Shown: positions 1 through 11,508, counted from the stretch's first letter. The stretch: DNA of 64,000 nt from Achatina immaculata (GCA_009760885.1 CM019699.1:41536268-41600267); one strand, 5' to 3'. The notes: generated by a model from the letters alone, not told the origin. Numbers and translations are program-made.

Positions 1-127
1 CCTATCCTTTCGGATGTGAGGAAGATGGTATGCTGCTGTTGCATCCATTTTATGTACCCTTCCAAGACGGTTTTCTCTAGATTATGGCTTTTAATGTGTC
101 CAAAATATTTAAGTTTTCTCTCTTTAA
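1..127 (-). pseudogene. RTE family A LINE, 3' coding fragment
   Basis: Read on the minus strand, this matches the C-terminal part of the complete family A ORF at 43.6-46.3 kb, around the stretch reading KERKLKYFGHIKRHDN and the basic GKRKRGRP region. The reading frame is damaged. The fragment is cut by the window edge on one side and meets repeat E near position 128 on the other. It is a dead remnant. Confidence 0.7.
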
Positions 128-350
128 TATCTACCGAACAGAATTTTGGTACTATTCATAATAAACATTTGACCGAGTTCAGTGTCTGTAAGAGCAGCCT
201 AGAATATCTATTGTGAGTCATGAAGGCGGGTAATCGACATCAAATAAAAGAGTATAGTTTATAATTTTTTATATAGGATTGGAGGTTATTTCAATGATGA
301 GCTGCAGAATAAGTAAAGATTTTCTTGTAAATCAAGTCTAGGTTTTGGAA
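128..350 (-). repeat. Interspersed repeat E, partial copy 1
   Basis: This sequence recurs at 11.5-11.96 kb and, in opposite orientation, at 33.69-34.06 kb. Shared landmarks are GTTCAGTGTCTGTAAGAG, GACATCAAATA and AAGTCTAGGTTTTGGAAGAC. No coding capacity is seen. The other copies end in AATAAAGATCAATCA plus a microsatellite, so the family behaves like a retroposon 3' region. This copy lacks that end. Confidence 0.6.
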
Positions 351-1289
351 GACAAATTTTGTTTAGTAGTTGGCTACACTTTGGGCTAAATCTAAATCAG
401 ATCCACAGATAAGGCAGAGCACGTGTAAACTTTGGTGATTATTTATCAGCCTATATAAAACTTCAAAACCGTAATGTCGTGCAAATGTAGGTCGATCATT
501 TTGTTCCCCTCCCCGGCTCTCTCTATGTTCGGGTTCTCTCTGCCCTTAGCAGTCTGGCCATCTGGGACATCATCATTTTGAGTATATTAATTATCTGCGT
601 GCAATATGTATAGTTTCATAACAATGTCCACATAAATGAGGACTCTGAACTAAGATGTGCACGTACAATTTTAGCTCACAATGTTTTTTAACGTGACTAA
701 CGAAACGGTGGAAGACAACACACAGTACATATCACGACTGTCAAAATTCCAATGCTTAAGAATAAGATGGTTAATTGTATATCAATTGACATAATTAGAG
801 TTCTTTCTCCACTTCCTTCCCTTATATGCATCAGCTGCTTCTGGCCACATATCTTCTTACTCTGTTACATACCTTATGATACATATTGCACCTGGTAGCC
901 CCATATCTTCTTTAGTAACTATTCTATTGCCTGCTCAACCTTCTCTTGTTTCCACAACTCTTAACTTCCTTCCACTCTATGACACCCGTCATTGCGCCTG
1001 CTGCGCCGGTGGCTTCTTCGTGCAATCGTCCTTGTGCAAAGTTCCTAACTTCACTATGATGCATAGAATCGTCAATATAATCAACACATAATCAGGTTAA
1101 TCGATAGTGATAATAACATGATCATATAACAATTTCAATGTCACATTAAGTATACTCGATACCTGGAAGGAAAAAAAATACAGATTCATCAAGCTCAGTT
1201 CTCTATTACCTACTTCCATATGAACATTTATGACACATATATGGACAGCACACCTTTATATACATGCAAAAAGGCTAACATGTACTGTT
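351..1289. other. No recognisable gene
   Basis: AT-rich sequence with only short unconvincing ORFs. I see no homology, repeat array or RNA gene here. Confidence 0.5.
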
Positions 1290-2311
1290 ACATCTAAAGA
1301 AAGAACAATCATTAGCAAAACTGGAACCCTATTAGCACCAAGTAAAGGCCATAAGCAAAGATTGGCTGAAAACTTCAAAGAAATCGACAACACCCAAAAG
1401 AATTGATAAACCTTGAAACCAACTTACCAATCTCACACCTAAATGTCAACATAAATGAAATTACGTTGCATGAAATTGAAACAGCAGTGAATTTTATGGC
1501 TAACAACAAAGCTGCAGGTGAAGATGACATGACATCCGAAATGTTAAAAGCTATCAACATTGGCAATATGAGACAACTATAGTGAATGTTTAATAAGATT
1601 TTGAAAAGAAGAAAAGATATCTTCTAAATAGAAAAAAGGAATCATTGTTAAAATACCAACAACAAAAAAAAGGCACCCTTAGTGACTGTGACAATTGGAG
1701 AGGAGTAACCTTAGTAACAGTTGTGTGAAAAGTATTTTGCAAGGTCATTTTGAATAGACTTAAAGATATAGTGGGTACCGCAATAAGAGAAGACCAAGCA
1801 GGATTTCGAAACGAGAGAAGTTATCTCGACCCGATCTTTACTCTAAGATTATTACTTGAAGAACATATTGAAAAGCAGAAGCCACTAATACTGAACTTCA
1901 TAGCCTTTAAAAATGCATTTGATAGCATACACATAATCACTGTAGAGAATTATAATAATTGTGGAGAATTTTAAATCTATATGGAGACTGTCAACATCAT
2001 TATGGACCTCTGCAGCAGATATGTTTTTGCAGTCACAACAGAAGAAGGGATGAGCGAATGGTTCCAGATTGAAACAGGTATGAAAAGAGGATGTATATTA
2101 TCTCCCTTGCTTTTTGGAATTGCAATCGACTTCATAATGAAAAAATGCTAGACAGGTAACACAGGCATTGATTCGATACATGGGACCCAACTAGAAGATC
2201 TTGATTTTGCTGAAGACATAACTCTTATCAGTGGCAATATAAATTCGATCCAAGAAAAAACAGATATCCAATGGCTAGTAATATAGTACTTGAAATTAAC
2301 AAGGACAAAAC
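1290..2311 (+). pseudogene. RTE family B LINE, reverse transcriptase half
   Basis: A degenerate reverse transcriptase can be followed through several frames. It starts in the linker before RT, passes NKAAGEDDMTSEMLKA and EDQAGFRNERSYLDP, then IAFKNAFDSIH, then a GMKRGCILSPLLFGIAID block, and reaches LEDLDFAEDITLISG, which corresponds to the RT active-site motif with ADD decayed to AED. Stops and frameshifts interrupt it, for example a TAG after KKC near 2150. Endonuclease sequence is absent. At 2311 the element is broken by an rRNA-headed insertion, and it resumes at 4086 in the same orientation with the sequence that should follow. It is inactive. Confidence 0.8.
2298..2311. repeat. Target-site duplication of rRNA chimera 1, left copy
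   Basis: AACAAGGACAAAAC is repeated exactly at 3790-3803 on the far side of the insertion. Fourteen matching bases around an insertion with a simple-repeat tail is the mark of target-primed reverse transcription. Confidence 0.85.
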
Positions 2312-2504
2312 GGGGAGGTAGTGAAGAAAAATAACATTACGGGACTCTTTCGAGGCCCCGTAATTGGAATGAGTACACTTTAAACCCTTTAACGAGGATC
2401 TATTGGAGGGCAAGTCTGGTGCCAGCAGCCGCGGTAATTCCAGCTCCAATAGCGTATATTAAAGTTGTTGCAGTTAAAATGCTCGTAGTTGGATCTCAGG
2501 CGCC
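2312..2504 (+). rRNA. 18S rRNA fragment (retroposed, partial)
   Basis: The sequence contains the universal 18S stretches GGACTCTTTCGAGGCCCCGT, TCTGGTGCCAGCAGCCGCGG and AATTCCAGCTCCAATAGCGT, ending at GTTGGATCTCAGGCGCC. It covers only the region around the 530 loop and then switches abruptly to non-rRNA sequence. It is not a functional rRNA gene: there is no 5' or 3' continuation and it sits inside a retroposon. Confidence 0.95.
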
Positions 2505-3789
2505 GCTGTTGGCGAGATCTTCAGCTGCCGTGCGTGCAGCGGTTCTCCTCCCGGCCAATGAAGAAATGTGCAAATGAGGTTGCCGCGCAGCATCACTGCG
2601 GAAAAGGTGGTAGAAAGGATAAAGCGAAGCAAACAGTCAAGTCACGGCATCTCTGGTCTGGAGGTCGGCCACGTCCTGAGTGCAGTCATATCGGGTGAAA
2701 TGCATGAACCGGCTTGTCCCAGAGGTTAAGACACTGCTGGCGAGACACTTCACATGCCGCGCGTGGAGTGAAGCTCCTCCCGGTTAAGGAAGTAAATGCG
2801 GAAAAGAAATAAAGGTTGCTGTGCGGCGCGGATGGGAAAAGGTGGTGGAAAGTGAAGTTTAACTGGTATGTCCAGTAGTATCGCTACGAGAGCTATACCA
2901 CGGCACCTCTGCTCTAGAGGCCGCCCAAGTCCGAAATACACCTACACTGGTGAAATATGCCTAAACCGGCACACACCAGGGGTAGAACTCGATGGCTAGA
3001 CATATCATGCCACCTCCGCTCTAGAGGTCGGTAACGCCTGATAAACACCCATACTGGTGAATTTTGCCTAAACCGGCTCATACCAGGGGTGAATCTTGAA
3101 GGCTATGCATGTCCCGTCCCAAACACGCCCATACTGGGAATGCCTAAACCGGCTCAACCCAGGGGTAGAAGTCACTAGTGGCGAGGATTCGTCCTCCTGG
3201 ACAAAAGCTCCATCCTGGTCACAACTAGGAAGGGTAGCGGCCACGACCGCATATTGCTGATGTCGGAGACACTGGACCAGGGAGGTCTAGATAGGCAACC
3301 ACCTCTCACCCGGCGGGGATATTTGCGTATCCTAATCACGCTGAGGTTTTCCGGTGAGAAGTCCAACCCTGGACTGGATGGGCAGCCACCTCTCACCCAG
3401 CGGTGATACACGGGTATCTCAAAACACGTCGAGGTTTTCCGGTGAGAAGGTCCAACTCTGGCCTGGGTGGGCTGCCGCCTCTCACCCAGCGGGGATGCAC
3501 TGATATCCTAAACACGCCGAGGTCTTCCGGTGAGAAAGTCCAACCCTAGACTAAACTGGTGCATTGAAAACCACGGTGTCACGCAATACCGCTTCAGAGA
3601 CCCACCAAGAATATAGGCTAAAGCCCTGTGATACTCTGAACCCCTTGTGGTCCTCTCGTGGATCTCGTGTGGTCCGTCGGGGACCGCACAGGGGACCACC
3701 GGACCTAATGAGGACCACAAGCGTAATTCAGTAGGATCACAGTGCGGTTTTGGTGGTAGAAGCGAACGAAGAAGAAGAACAACAACAAC
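2312..3789 (+). mobile_element. rRNA-headed chimeric retroposon, copy 1 (18S internal head)
   Basis: Three parts in order. First, an internal 18S rRNA fragment (2312-2504). Second, a GC-richer non-rRNA module (2505-about 3757) that recurs in three other places in this window. Third, a tail of GAA then CAA repeats (about 3757-3789). Both ends abut the 14-bp duplication AACAAGGACAAAAC, and the interrupted family B LINE resumes on the far side. In this copy the first part of the module is present twice in tandem (from 2505 and from about 2730). A unit of about 105 bp containing GCTCTAGAGG follows in two or three copies, then a unit of about 90 bp containing GAGGTTTTCCGGTGAGAA in three copies. 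No convincing protein is encoded. That it is a retroposed RNA follows from the duplication and tail; the name is mine. Confidence 0.8.
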
Positions 3790-3811
3790 AACAAGGACAA
3801 AACAAAAATAA

Positions 3812-4072
3812 GACAGGAAAAAAAAGATAAGAGAGAGACAATGTACTTTCATAGGACATGCAATGAGAAGAGGGGGCATAGAAAATATTATAACAACAGG
3901 AAAATAGAAGGAAGAAGATCAAGAGGAAGACCAAGAGATATGATACTGGACAGTCTGACGGGATGGTGTGAGAGGAGATCACCAACTGAACTGATGGCCT
4001 GCATGAAGGATCGGGTACTCTAGAGAAGCATAACAGCCAACGCCAGTCGGCACGGCACCTGATGATGATGAT
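3812..4072 (+). pseudogene. RTE family C LINE, 3' end with (TGA)n tail
   Basis: This is a heavily 5'-truncated copy encoding the extreme C terminus of family C, with readable stretches RGRPRDMILDSLTGW and PTELMACMKDRVL. It ends in the TGATGATGATGAT tail characteristic of this family. AAAACAAAAATAA flanks it on both sides (3799-3811 and 4073-4085), a 13-bp target-site duplication. The left duplication overlaps that of rRNA chimera 1, so this insertion came after the chimera. Confidence 0.85.
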
Positions 4073-4085
4073 AAAACAAAAATAA

Positions 4086-4760
4086 TGAAACTTCCCATTA
4101 ATCAAAATGGAAAAATACACGTAGAAGGGACAGCTATTGAAGAAGTCAATCAGTTTGTATACCTTGGCAGCTAAATAGACCAGGATGGTAACACTAGAAA
4201 GGAAGTTAGAATTGTGAAAGCAGAATCGATCTTCAAGAATCTTTACAGCGTATAACATTCAAAAGTCATAAGCAAAGAAAAAAAAAACAAGTTAAGACTT
4301 TTCAATTCAAATGTAATATCCACCCTCACTTATGCATGCGAACGCTAAAAAACAGCTAAAAAAATAGACAGTAAATTAGACTCTTTTGAAAACAAATGGC
4401 ACAGGAAAATAATCGGCATCAAGTGGAACGGGTTCAAGAACAATGCAGAGATAAGACAAATGACTGAACACCAACCAGTCTCATGGGTGATCAGGAAAAG
4501 GAAATGGACATATGTTGGTCACGTGATGAGAAGAAACGATCAGAGATTCAAAAAATAAGCTATCAAGTGGAACACAACAGGGCAAAGAAAAAGAGGCAGA
4601 CCATGGTGAACTCTAAAAAGAAAGGCCAAATTAATAGGCATAAAATCCCTTGATGAGGTTGAAAAGATCGCCGAAAACAGGACAAATTGGCAAACTACCT
4701 TACGAGCCCTATGTGACGTTTAACGGCACGAGAATGATATGAGATATAAGATATGCAATC
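4086..4760 (+). pseudogene. RTE family B LINE, C-terminal half and 3' tail
   Basis: This continues the LINE broken at 2311. Removing the two insertions makes the coding line run from EINKDKT into LPINQNGKIHVEG and EEVNQFVYLGS. It contains the post-RT region (YLGS motif, KLDSFENK, TYVGHVMRRND) and ends at the family terminus TGTGACGTTTAACGGCACG followed by GATATGAGATATAAGATAT. Several stops and frameshifts make it dead. Confidence 0.8.
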
Positions 4761-5006
4761 CATATAACACATATATGCACTCATGTACCACAATTTTACG
4801 TCCACACACAGATCCCCCATGATAACAGCATCACAGCTAACTTTTATTTATTACACAAAACTTCAGCTCTATCCCAGTTATGCACATATGCACAATATAT
4901 ACTAAGAACGACACACATTTTAATTTCGCACCTTACCTCACGAAAGCACAAGAGGAGACTAACTGTTCTAATTGCTGTTGTAATTTTCTTTCATGCTTGC
5001 GTCACT
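4761..5006. other. No recognisable feature
   Basis: Short AT-rich spacer between two LINE relics. No homology seen. Confidence 0.5.
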
Positions 5007-5780
5007 CTACTTACAGCGAGGGGCTGACCTGGTTCCCTTTGGCCAGCCGTGCCAAAAAGCCATCTCCCGCCTACCCCCAAACTCACACATGCTGTGAAAG
5101 AATTTGATGTACCGACCTGTTCTTAAGAGGCAGTAGTCTGATACGTCTGTGCAGATTTGTGCTTGGTCTTTATCACTAATAAGTTTCACTGCTCTCTTTT
5201 GAAGTGAGTAAAGCCTCTTTGCATTTGATACCGAGCAACCATCCCAGATTGTTGAGCAGTAGTCTAAGTGTGTTTGTATATGTGATATGTAGTAGTGTCT
5301 TTCTTGTATCTTGATCGATGAAGTGTTTGATTTTGGCTAATTGGTATACTTTTGGGGCAATGAGTTTTGTTAGGTCTTGCACAAAAGAGTTCCAGGTCAG
5401 ATGTTGCTCAATAATAAGACATTATGTTTTGTGCTCGCTAACATTTTCTATCTGTGATGTTTCCGTACAGAGACAAAGTGGGTTTTTTGCGTTTTGTAGT
5501 TTCTGTCTTGTTGTTATGGGCATTGATTTTATTTTATCAGTATTTATAATCATGCCACTGCTGTTGCTGCATTTTAATTAGATTGTTTAACTCGACCTGA
5601 AGAGCTGATTAGAGTCAGTTAGTACAGTCGTAGTCACTTGTGTAGACTGTGCAATCTCAGGTAAAAAGGTCATAAAAAGAGTGTTTAAGATGGAGTGAAA
5701 GATCAGTGACGTAGATAGCAAAGAGCAACGGTCCTAGAATAGAACCTTGCGGAACACCAATGTCTAATATAGCAGAATTT
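5007..5780 (-). pseudogene. CR1/jockey-like LINE reverse transcriptase fragment
   Basis: On the minus strand, the translation near 5725-5765 reads IGVPQGSILGPLLFAIYVTD, the classic RT block of the CR1/jockey group. It differs from the GVRQGCILSP form of the RTE families in this window. Downstream pieces include NTDKIKSMP, EQHLTWNSFVQDLTKLIAPK and KIKHFIDQDTRKTLLHITY, which are post-RT C-terminal sequence of the same group. The YADD segment is damaged and there are internal stops. Both ends are missing. Confidence 0.75.
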
Positions 5781-6285
5781 AGACTTTAATCCTCCCTACA
5801 ACAAAAGTAAACACTCCCCTTTCCTCAGGAAACATCAAACTCCCCGACCGTCTACATCAGGGCTAATATTATGTCTTCTCATGTAGACTCGAGTTACTCA
5901 TGTCCGATGGTCAGTGCTCACTTCAAAGGACATGCCGACGAGCGGGAAAACAGTTTGTTCACACCTCGCACGTCTAATCAAACAATTCAATATGTCCACT
6001 CCAGTGTGTGCTAAAATAGAGAAAAAGATTGCAGAACACAGCAACCAAGGATGACCTGCTGTTTCTCCCCACCTCTAACTTTAGGTGTATTCTATCGTCC
6101 ACTTATCACAGTTGATTTTCTCTTTCATTTCTTTATCTCTTCCTAATATGAATTTACGTTTTTTGGTCGTTATTTTAAGTGTACATTTTCAACATGTGGT
6201 CGCTGGCATGTCTGCTCATTGGACTGTATTAGCTACTTGGAGAACATTGCTGAATCTTCTATTAATAAAATCTGTCTGGTTTGAG
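5781..6285. other. No recognisable gene
   Basis: No convincing coding sequence or repeat structure is visible. Confidence 0.4.
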
Positions 6286-6425
6286 TTTTTACTGCCTGGC
6301 GCTTTCAGGCTTCCCATATAGTTTGACTAGTATTACCCCATCTGTTATTTCCCAGTGTCTTTTAACAGTATTTGAAATTTTCTTATCTATGATCTTTGCC
6401 ACACTTTTTCTGTAGATTATCATTA
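6286..6425 (-). pseudogene. Possible RTE endonuclease fragment
   Basis: The minus-strand frame reads VAKIIDKKISNTVKRHWEI followed by TDGVILVKLYGKPE. This resembles the endonuclease segment of RTE elements; the family A ORF has NGVAFYLDKSTSKALLG then SDRILTIRLKGIP at the equivalent place. Only about 40 residues align and the next expected motif (QVYAPT) is absent, so this is tentative. Confidence 0.35.
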
Positions 6426-8929
6426 TCCGCTTGAACAAACAATTTTTGTGACCTAGTAACTCCTTTTCTGTAGAACAGGTTCTTTTTGTCTCTCTAAGTC
6501 CTACAGTATGCTGATGTGTAGTCTACGCATTTCCTGCACAAATTATTTTCTTCTTTGCCGTCAGTGGTATTTATACCGATGTTCCTTGTCCCTAGATTTA
6601 AGTTCTTTCTTGAAGGAAGAGTATCTTGCTGACAGTTTGGTGTCACCTGGCTTATATGACAAACCCAACATGGCGAGACTGCTCCATTGGAACACCCTTT
6701 TACACCGCTTACTCATACGCTTGTGAAGCATTATTTGATAAGGGAATGGTGGAACGGCGGTGAATTTCATTTGTTTTCCGTTTGGTTTGTAAATGTTTTT
6801 TTTTCCTAATGCCTTTGTCTAAAGAGACTGACCCGCAAAGCAGCAGGTTACTTGTTTTCGTCTTCTACCGTTTATTAAGATATTCACAGCTGACCTGTAT
6901 ATCTGGAGGCTGTTACATCATCCTTAACCCAGTGGAGGCACCTATTGGAGGGACAGTCTCATAGCCAGCCCTCCTTGCCATAAAACCGTATAAATACAAA
7001 ATAGAAGAAAAAGAAACGTGATGACAACATCCTTCTGTATGTGAAGGTAAAAAAGGATTACAACGCTTTGAACAAAATAAATGACTTTTAGACCAGTTGC
7101 AATGATTTTATTGTAGTTACTATAAAGGAAAAATCAATATTTTTCATTAAAGATCATAAATCCTGAAGTTTCCGTGTCCATTACCAATTATTTCCAGATA
7201 AATCCTTCAATCTCGATATGTATCAATCTTCAATCCCGGTATCATTCGATCTTGTCAGATTATTCCAGGGTCTATTAATTCAGTACAGATAAGAATAGAC
7301 ATATTTTTTTATTTTTAAATGAAAGAAGATACATAATACATGCAACAAACGAACATGCAATATAATGATGTAACATACAGGTGCAACATGCAAAACAGAG
7401 CATAGATGATAATCAGTTGATCTCATACAGATAAAACGTACATTAAAAACTCTCTTACCCCTTGATTAGTTTCCATGTTCTGCTAGAACAAATTTTGGTG
7501 AGAAATTTGGGTATAAAGAAACTGGAAGGTACTTTCAAAACTATATAGTTTGTTTACAATGTGCCACTTTTCCCTTTATTTAGTTTTTGTCCGTATATCG
7601 CTCCGAGTATTGATTCACACAGATGTGCAAAATCTACCAATGTACTAGATCAAGGAATATACCAGTTGGTCTATATTGAAGTTTGACTGACCAGACAATA
7701 CTAGGACATAGCGACTTCGCATCAGACACTAGTTATTACGCAACTGAGACAAATTCCGTAGTAAGGTCTTGAACTCAGTGTTCACTGTTAACAATACCAG
7801 TAGAATTTCCATCACACTGCAGTTTGTTTTCAGTTTCTTTTAACGAGTAAAATGGACATTTTATAATTGCAGTCTAAAGTCAGTTATTATTTCTTTCCAT
7901 TTTTCATTACAATTTTCCAAACACTGTGTTTCTAGCAGTTCATGTACGTACTATAACACTATTATATTTCGTTATGTCGGACAGGCTCTACCATGAAATC
8001 ATCCTCAGAAACTTCAACTTGTTAGCTTGGAGTTAAAGTTAGGGTTTAAGCTCCATAAATCTAGTACCCCAAACAGCTTGAAATAGTGAATAAATGAGAG
8101 CTCTCTAATGCTGTCAAGAACTTTTCAAAAGGAAAAGCAGCGGAGGAAATGGAGGAGGTCAACAAGTCATTATTATGATGGGAGATGACACAGGATGATG
8201 CTAAAAATATAAATCCAACATGCAATACACGAATAATATTGGAGTACTTTACACGGGTACTTGTTCAAATGTACAACATACTGAACAAATGTTATATAAC
8301 AGCATATAGACACATAAAATACATCAGTGGACACATTTAAAAATAAAGCTAACTGAAAGTCAAAAGGCAAGAAACGATGACTATGAGGAACGCATGGAAA
8401 AACAAAGAAGATAAAAAAATTTGTACTTCATAAATGCTGTCATCGTTTGCTGACACTTCACAATGGCCTGTTGATGTATGAACTATTTTGTTCATACAGT
8501 TAGCAATCGTGCGCTGTAATTCTTTGCAACATAAATCACGTTTATTGCGTTTATATTGTTTTCTATTTCCTGAAGATGATTGTTTTCTGCTCAATGATGA
8601 TTATTTTGTGGTCAGTGAAAGTTCTTTGTTCCTCTTTATATTGATTGAACTACATCAATCCTACAATATAAAGAGAAACAAATAATTAATTGGTTTGACC
8701 ACTAAATGAGAGTGACATACACAAAGAGCCGCGAGAGCTTTCAACCAAAGAACTACAGGACACTGATCAGGAGAAAGACCCAAACAGGATGGATAGATGG
8801 AGTTATAGAAACACTCATGATTTACGGCATGAATATCACTGAGGGTACTCAAATGGGCCCAATAAGCTAACTCCTCGACGCTTCAGGGTGCAAATGAAAG
8901 GATAAAGTGAAGTGAAAGTGATATCGTAT
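6426..8929. other. No recognisable gene
   Basis: AT-rich sequence with scattered short ORFs that resemble nothing I know. No arrays or terminal repeats are evident. Confidence 0.4.
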
Positions 8930-9767
8930 CTTTGTGTGCAGTGAGGATTGTATTCTGTTCACGCACTAGAGGTAAGGAATGTTAGTATAGACGAAATAAC
9001 ATCAGACATAATATGATAATGCCCACATAACAAATTAGGATTAGTTAAGTGAGCAGTGTGATAATATGTCCATATCTTGGATAAGTAAAGTAAAGTGTGG
9101 TATGACAGTATGAATATAAGTTTGAACAAATACTACAATGTATGATATGACAGCATGAACGTATCGTTTGCAAGTAAAGTCATGTGTGGTGTAATAACAT
9201 AATATTATCTTGCATATCACTTTTTTTCAAAATAGGAGACAATGGGGCTTTCGCACAAAAAAATGATAGAGCACAGTGTTATATGATTACAGTACAGTAA
9301 ACTGATTGAGCATAGTGTTGTAAGTTTAGCGAACAGTAACGTGTTAGTGCAGAATTATGTGACAGACCACAGTAAAAGTGACAGAACACAGTGTTGCATG
9401 GTTACTGTACAGTAAAATGATAGAGCATAGTGTTGTATGCTTAACGTGATAGAGCACAGTTAAAGTGATGGAACACAGATTAGCGCACAGTAAAGTGACA
9501 GAGCACAGTGGTGTATTATCACCGCACAGTAAAATGACAGAGCATTGTGTTGTATGTTTAGAGTAAAGTGATAGAGCACAATAAAGTGATAGAGAGCCGT
9601 TTTCTATGTTTAACGCACAGCAAATTGATAGAGCATAATGTTGTATTTTTAGCCCACAGTAATATGACAGAGCACAGTGTTGTATGATTAGGGCACAGTA
9701 AAGAGATAGAGTACAGTAAAGCGATAGAGCGTAATGTTGTATGATTTATCTCCAAAATATCTGTTAT
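8930..9767. repeat. Degenerate minisatellite (GTGATAGAGCACAGT type)
   Basis: An irregular tandem array of roughly 35-40 bp units. Each contains variants of CAGTAAAGTGATAGAGCACA and GTGTTGTATGATTA. Units diverge toward the left end. The minus-strand ORF through the array is repeat translation and not a gene. Confidence 0.75.
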
Positions 9768-9780
9768 AACACTCTGCTTT

Positions 9781-9845
9781 TTTGGCGAACTACTTTGCGA
9801 GCCCTATGTGACGTTTAACGGCACGGGAAGGATATAAGATATAAG
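9781..9845 (+). mobile_element. Ultra-short RTE family B insertion (65 bp)
   Basis: Only the last 65 bp of family B are present, from GGCGAACTACTTTGCGAGC through GTGACGTTTAACGGCACGGG to the tail ATATAAGATATAAG. The perfect 13-bp duplication AACACTCTGCTTT lies at 9768-9780 and 9846-9858. This is an independent target-primed insertion that stopped almost at once. Confidence 0.88.
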
Positions 9846-9889
9846 AACACTCTGCTTTAGCATCTACCTTGATAGATACATTAATATGT

Positions 9890-10172
9890 AAAAAGGTAAA
9901 ATCCATGTTTCCCTGCCCTTAAGGAATATTAGGGGAATAACGTGTTAGGCCCCTATTGTCCATCTCCTTCGGCACATGCAAGTGTGATGTTGTCAGTTTC
10001 ACGCCTGGCGCTTTATCTTCACATATTTCTATGGTACCCATTTTTAGAGGCTGGGGGAATCCCAGGGTCTTTTTCGGTGAGTACCAGAAAAAAGATCCCA
10101 CCTCTGAGACTGAACCCGGTACAATCGGAATAGTAAACATAGAGCCTAACCACTCAGCCAACTAGACGGCCC
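9890..10172 (-). mobile_element. tRNA-derived SINE
   Basis: On the minus strand the head reads GTCTAGTTGGCTGAGTGGTT (A-box region) and CCGGGTTCAGTCTCAGAG (B-box region), spaced as in a serine/leucine-type tRNA. It is followed by an unrelated body toward 9890 and an AT-rich end. The head is too diverged and lacks a closed acceptor stem, so it is a SINE promoter and not a working tRNA gene. Transcription by RNA polymerase III is inferred from the boxes. Confidence 0.7.
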
Positions 10173-11260
10173 ATAGTACTATGTAGTATGATAACATTAT
10201 CATAACATACGATATGTAGTATGATAACATTAACATAAAATATGGTGTGGAGTGTGAATATCTGAGAAATAATAAAGAAGAAAATATAAAATTAAAGCCG
10301 TTATGCAAGATGTTAAAACTATTTAAACTTATTCAAAAACACAGGACAAAAAGAAGTAGGAACAGAAGAGAAAACATAAATATAAGTCTCTGTTATACTA
10401 ATTAGAATAGAAAATAAATAGTTTTAGAAAAAAGAGCACTTTGCTGTGACGTACAAGAAGCTGCATCTGAAAGTACGTATGGTGAAGTAGTGTGGATGTT
10501 TCAGTTAAGATTTGTGAGGTGTTATAGCAGTCTGACTGGTTGATAGTAAAGAGAGGGCGAGGAAAAGATACAGTGTTAAAAGGGATACAATGGTTGTCAA
10601 GCCGAGAAAGGGGTGGGTGGAACAGGTGAATGTGACTGTGAGGAGGGATTGCAATACACTGCAATGAAGATCAAGGAATATCAGTTGCAGGTGATGAAAG
10701 AGTAGATAAGAACTTAATGAGAACTTAAAATACTTACGTTCTACTGACGTAAATTTTATTTTTGTGATTGAACCAGCAACAGAGGGAAAGATGAAGAAAT
10801 ATTTTAGAATTCCTTTTTCAAATTTTTAAAATAAAAATATTAAACTTCTCTTGCATCAGTGTAAAAAGAGATGAAATCAAGTCGGTAAAATTTAATATAT
10901 AACAATAAGTCAATGAGCTAACAGAAAATTGCAAGAAAATAAGGATTTCAATAAAGTTGTGCTTGTTTGTTATAAGCTCCATGCCAATATTTCTACGTTA
11001 TTTCTAAGCTTATCCCTAATGTTAACCCTCTGTTCTAGCCACACACCAACACTAAATACACTAAAAATTTACTCACAAAAAAGTAAGTGTGCAGCATTAT
11101 ATAGGTCACTGTGCAAGTGTTCATGGATGAACTCAAATAAAAGGTGGCGCACGGTATGGTTGAGTATTGAATAACAGATAAAGTGATCAGTTTGGTTTCA
11201 ATGAAAGTGCCAAGAAACAAATATAACAATTCAATTCAATGTGACACCCACACAAGGAAA
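10173..11260. other. No recognisable gene
   Basis: AT-rich spacer with short ORFs of low complexity. Nothing identified. Confidence 0.4.
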
Positions 11261-11264
11261 GAAA

Positions 11265-11400
11265 ATCCACCTTGGGCTGTTATCGCTACTTGACAGCACC
11301 TTCTCATCCAGCCAATGACAAGTTGGATCCGTTGTTGGAGCGTGTTATTCCATTCTTCTTGCAAAGCTTGGGCTAACCCTGTGATCGCGCTAGGAATTTT
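11265..11400 (-). pseudogene. Tc1-like transposase, C-terminal fragment
   Basis: The minus strand encodes ITGLAQALQEEWNNTLQQ then RIQLVIGWMRRCCQVAI. This is the standard end of Tc1-type transposases, where the family has ALQEEWNNI and MRRRCQAVI. Two other pieces of a Tc1 transposase in the same orientation lie at 13.44-13.56 and 15.70-16.43 kb and hold the sequence that should precede it, so all three may be one broken element. Confidence 0.7.
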
Positions 11401-11436
11401 TGAAACCGGTACAAATGTACCTGCCCTTCACCTTTG

Positions 11437-11463
11437 AAGAATATATGAGAGAGAGAGGCAGAG

Positions 11464-11505
<42 letters not shown>
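11437..11505. repeat. (GA)n microsatellite at the 3' end of repeat E
   Basis: Nearly pure GA dinucleotides over about 35 bp, with a less regular left part. On the minus strand it directly follows the AATAAAGATCAATCATC end of repeat E, so it probably grew from a retroposon tail. Confidence 0.85.

Positions 11506-11508
<3 letters not shown>

Noticed and set aside
2312..2504. Functional 18S rRNA gene
   Set aside because: Only an internal fragment, switching to unrelated sequence and flanked by a target-site duplication; the same holds for the fragments at 31.8, 36.8 and 60.2 kb.
3175..4258. Minus-strand ORFs across the rRNA chimera and adjacent LINE
   Set aside because: They cross element boundaries and target duplications and resemble no protein; they are antisense to the known elements.
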